From assembly GCA_949298955.1 (NCBI GenBank), contig CASFYQ010000001.1, positions 310,001 to 374,000 on the forward strand: a DNA stretch of 64,000 nucleotides, read 5' to 3'. Numbering within the stretch: the first letter of the stretch is position 1; each line of letters begins with the position of its first letter. Of the stretch, positions 63,823-64,000 are shown piece after piece. A program made the position numbers and the translations under genes. Source of the DNA: an uncultured Bacteroidales bacterium (GTDB lineage: Bacteria > Bacteroidota > Bacteroidia > Bacteroidales > Barnesiellaceae). Under the pieces are notes generated by a model that was not told where the DNA came from, did not search any database, and worked only from the letters and a program-made list of their open reading frames with translations.

Positions 63823-64000
63823 ATGAATACCTCCCCCCTGCTCCCCCTCCATCGTTTTTGCCGCAAATACACGGTAGGGCTGCTGCTTCTCTGCCTGGCG
63901 GCCATACCCGGCATGGCGTGGGCCCAATGGAGCATAGGTGGTAAAGCGGGCGCCAACTGGTCGACGGTGAGATACCCCCGGAACATTCTCAACGACAAAG
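63823..64000 (+). CDS. porin-family beta-barrel protein, N-terminal part (3' end outside window)
   Basis: 59 codons are visible from ATG 63823. Residues 1-34 form a signal peptide (basic head with RFCRKY, hydrophobic core VGLLLLCLAAIPG, cleavage at AWAQ). The mature start WSIGGKAGANWSTVRYP is the usual first strand of the small OmpW/porin-like barrels of Bacteroidetes. Function unknown; the gene runs off the window. It has its own promoter and is divergent from the efflux-pump gene. Confidence 0.75.
   Translation, partial: MNTSPLLPLHRFCRKYTVGLLLLCLAAIPGMAWAQWSIGGKAGANWSTVRYPRNILNDK

Overview
The window is a 64-kb piece of a Bacteroidales chromosome. The evidence is the gene families (OmpA with a Cys-rich linker, DUF4290, DUF5063, DUF1015, M49 lipoprotein, Wzc with a Tyr-rich tail, plug-like repeats on an M56 protease), the scarcity of Shine-Dalgarno sequences, and repeated promoters of the Bacteroides form TTTG-N19..21-TAnnTTTG. 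The genus cannot be fixed from the sequence; Barnesiellaceae would fit. No rRNA, tRNA, insertion sequence or CRISPR array was recognised. The first and last genes (leuB and a porin-like protein) are cut by the window edges.

Layout. 1-16.7 kb is mostly housekeeping: end of leuB, an OmpA-like protein, an M23-like gene with an apparent frameshift, dxr-rseP-rlmI-like, an M49 peptidase lipoprotein, an AlkD-like protein, fur-purA-DUF1015, an ECF sigma factor followed by an unusual membrane/beta-barrel protein and a lipoprotein, and a CE2-type esterase. 16.7-40.9 kb, all on the minus strand, is a Wzx/Wzy-type surface polysaccharide locus. Read in its own direction it has a long leader, a WecA-like initiator, Wza, Wzc, Wzx, then nitroreductase, pyruvyltransferase, glycosyltransferases, a PIG-L deacetylase with an ATP-grasp partner, Wzy, acyltransferases, a WecG-type transferase, and gmd-fcl for GDP-fucose. 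The middle of this locus (about 22.26-35.25 kb) is strikingly AT-rich. Its right edge lies inside wzx, and beside its left edge is a duplicated 5' fragment of a glycosyltransferase gene, so it looks like an exchanged cassette.

41-50 kb carries a thioesterase, a Ca/Na exchanger, and a complete-looking thiamin operon (TPP riboswitch, thiD, thiS, a TenI-like gene, thiE, thiG, thiC, a structured 317-bp gap, thiH, thiF-like). A hairpin pairs with the thiD start codon. 50-58 kb holds an exported nitroreductase, rimM, murA (Asp in place of the catalytic Cys, a fosfomycin-resistant type), DUF4290 and tsaB on the minus strand, then yicC-gmk-nadD-DUF5063-exonuclease and small membrane proteins on the plus strand. 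58-64 kb has an MFS carrier, a BlaI/M56 sensor pair behind a three-box palindromic operator, a DHA2-type efflux pump and the start of a barrel protein.

The observations most worth following are the mosaic polysaccharide cassette with its gene-fragment scar, the three AACTA-N7-TAGTT operators with an M56 protein whose sensor is replaced by plug-like repeats, the riboswitch start-codon hairpin, the deacetylase/ATP-grasp couple, and the sigma factor linked to a protein with both an inner-membrane helix and a barrel.
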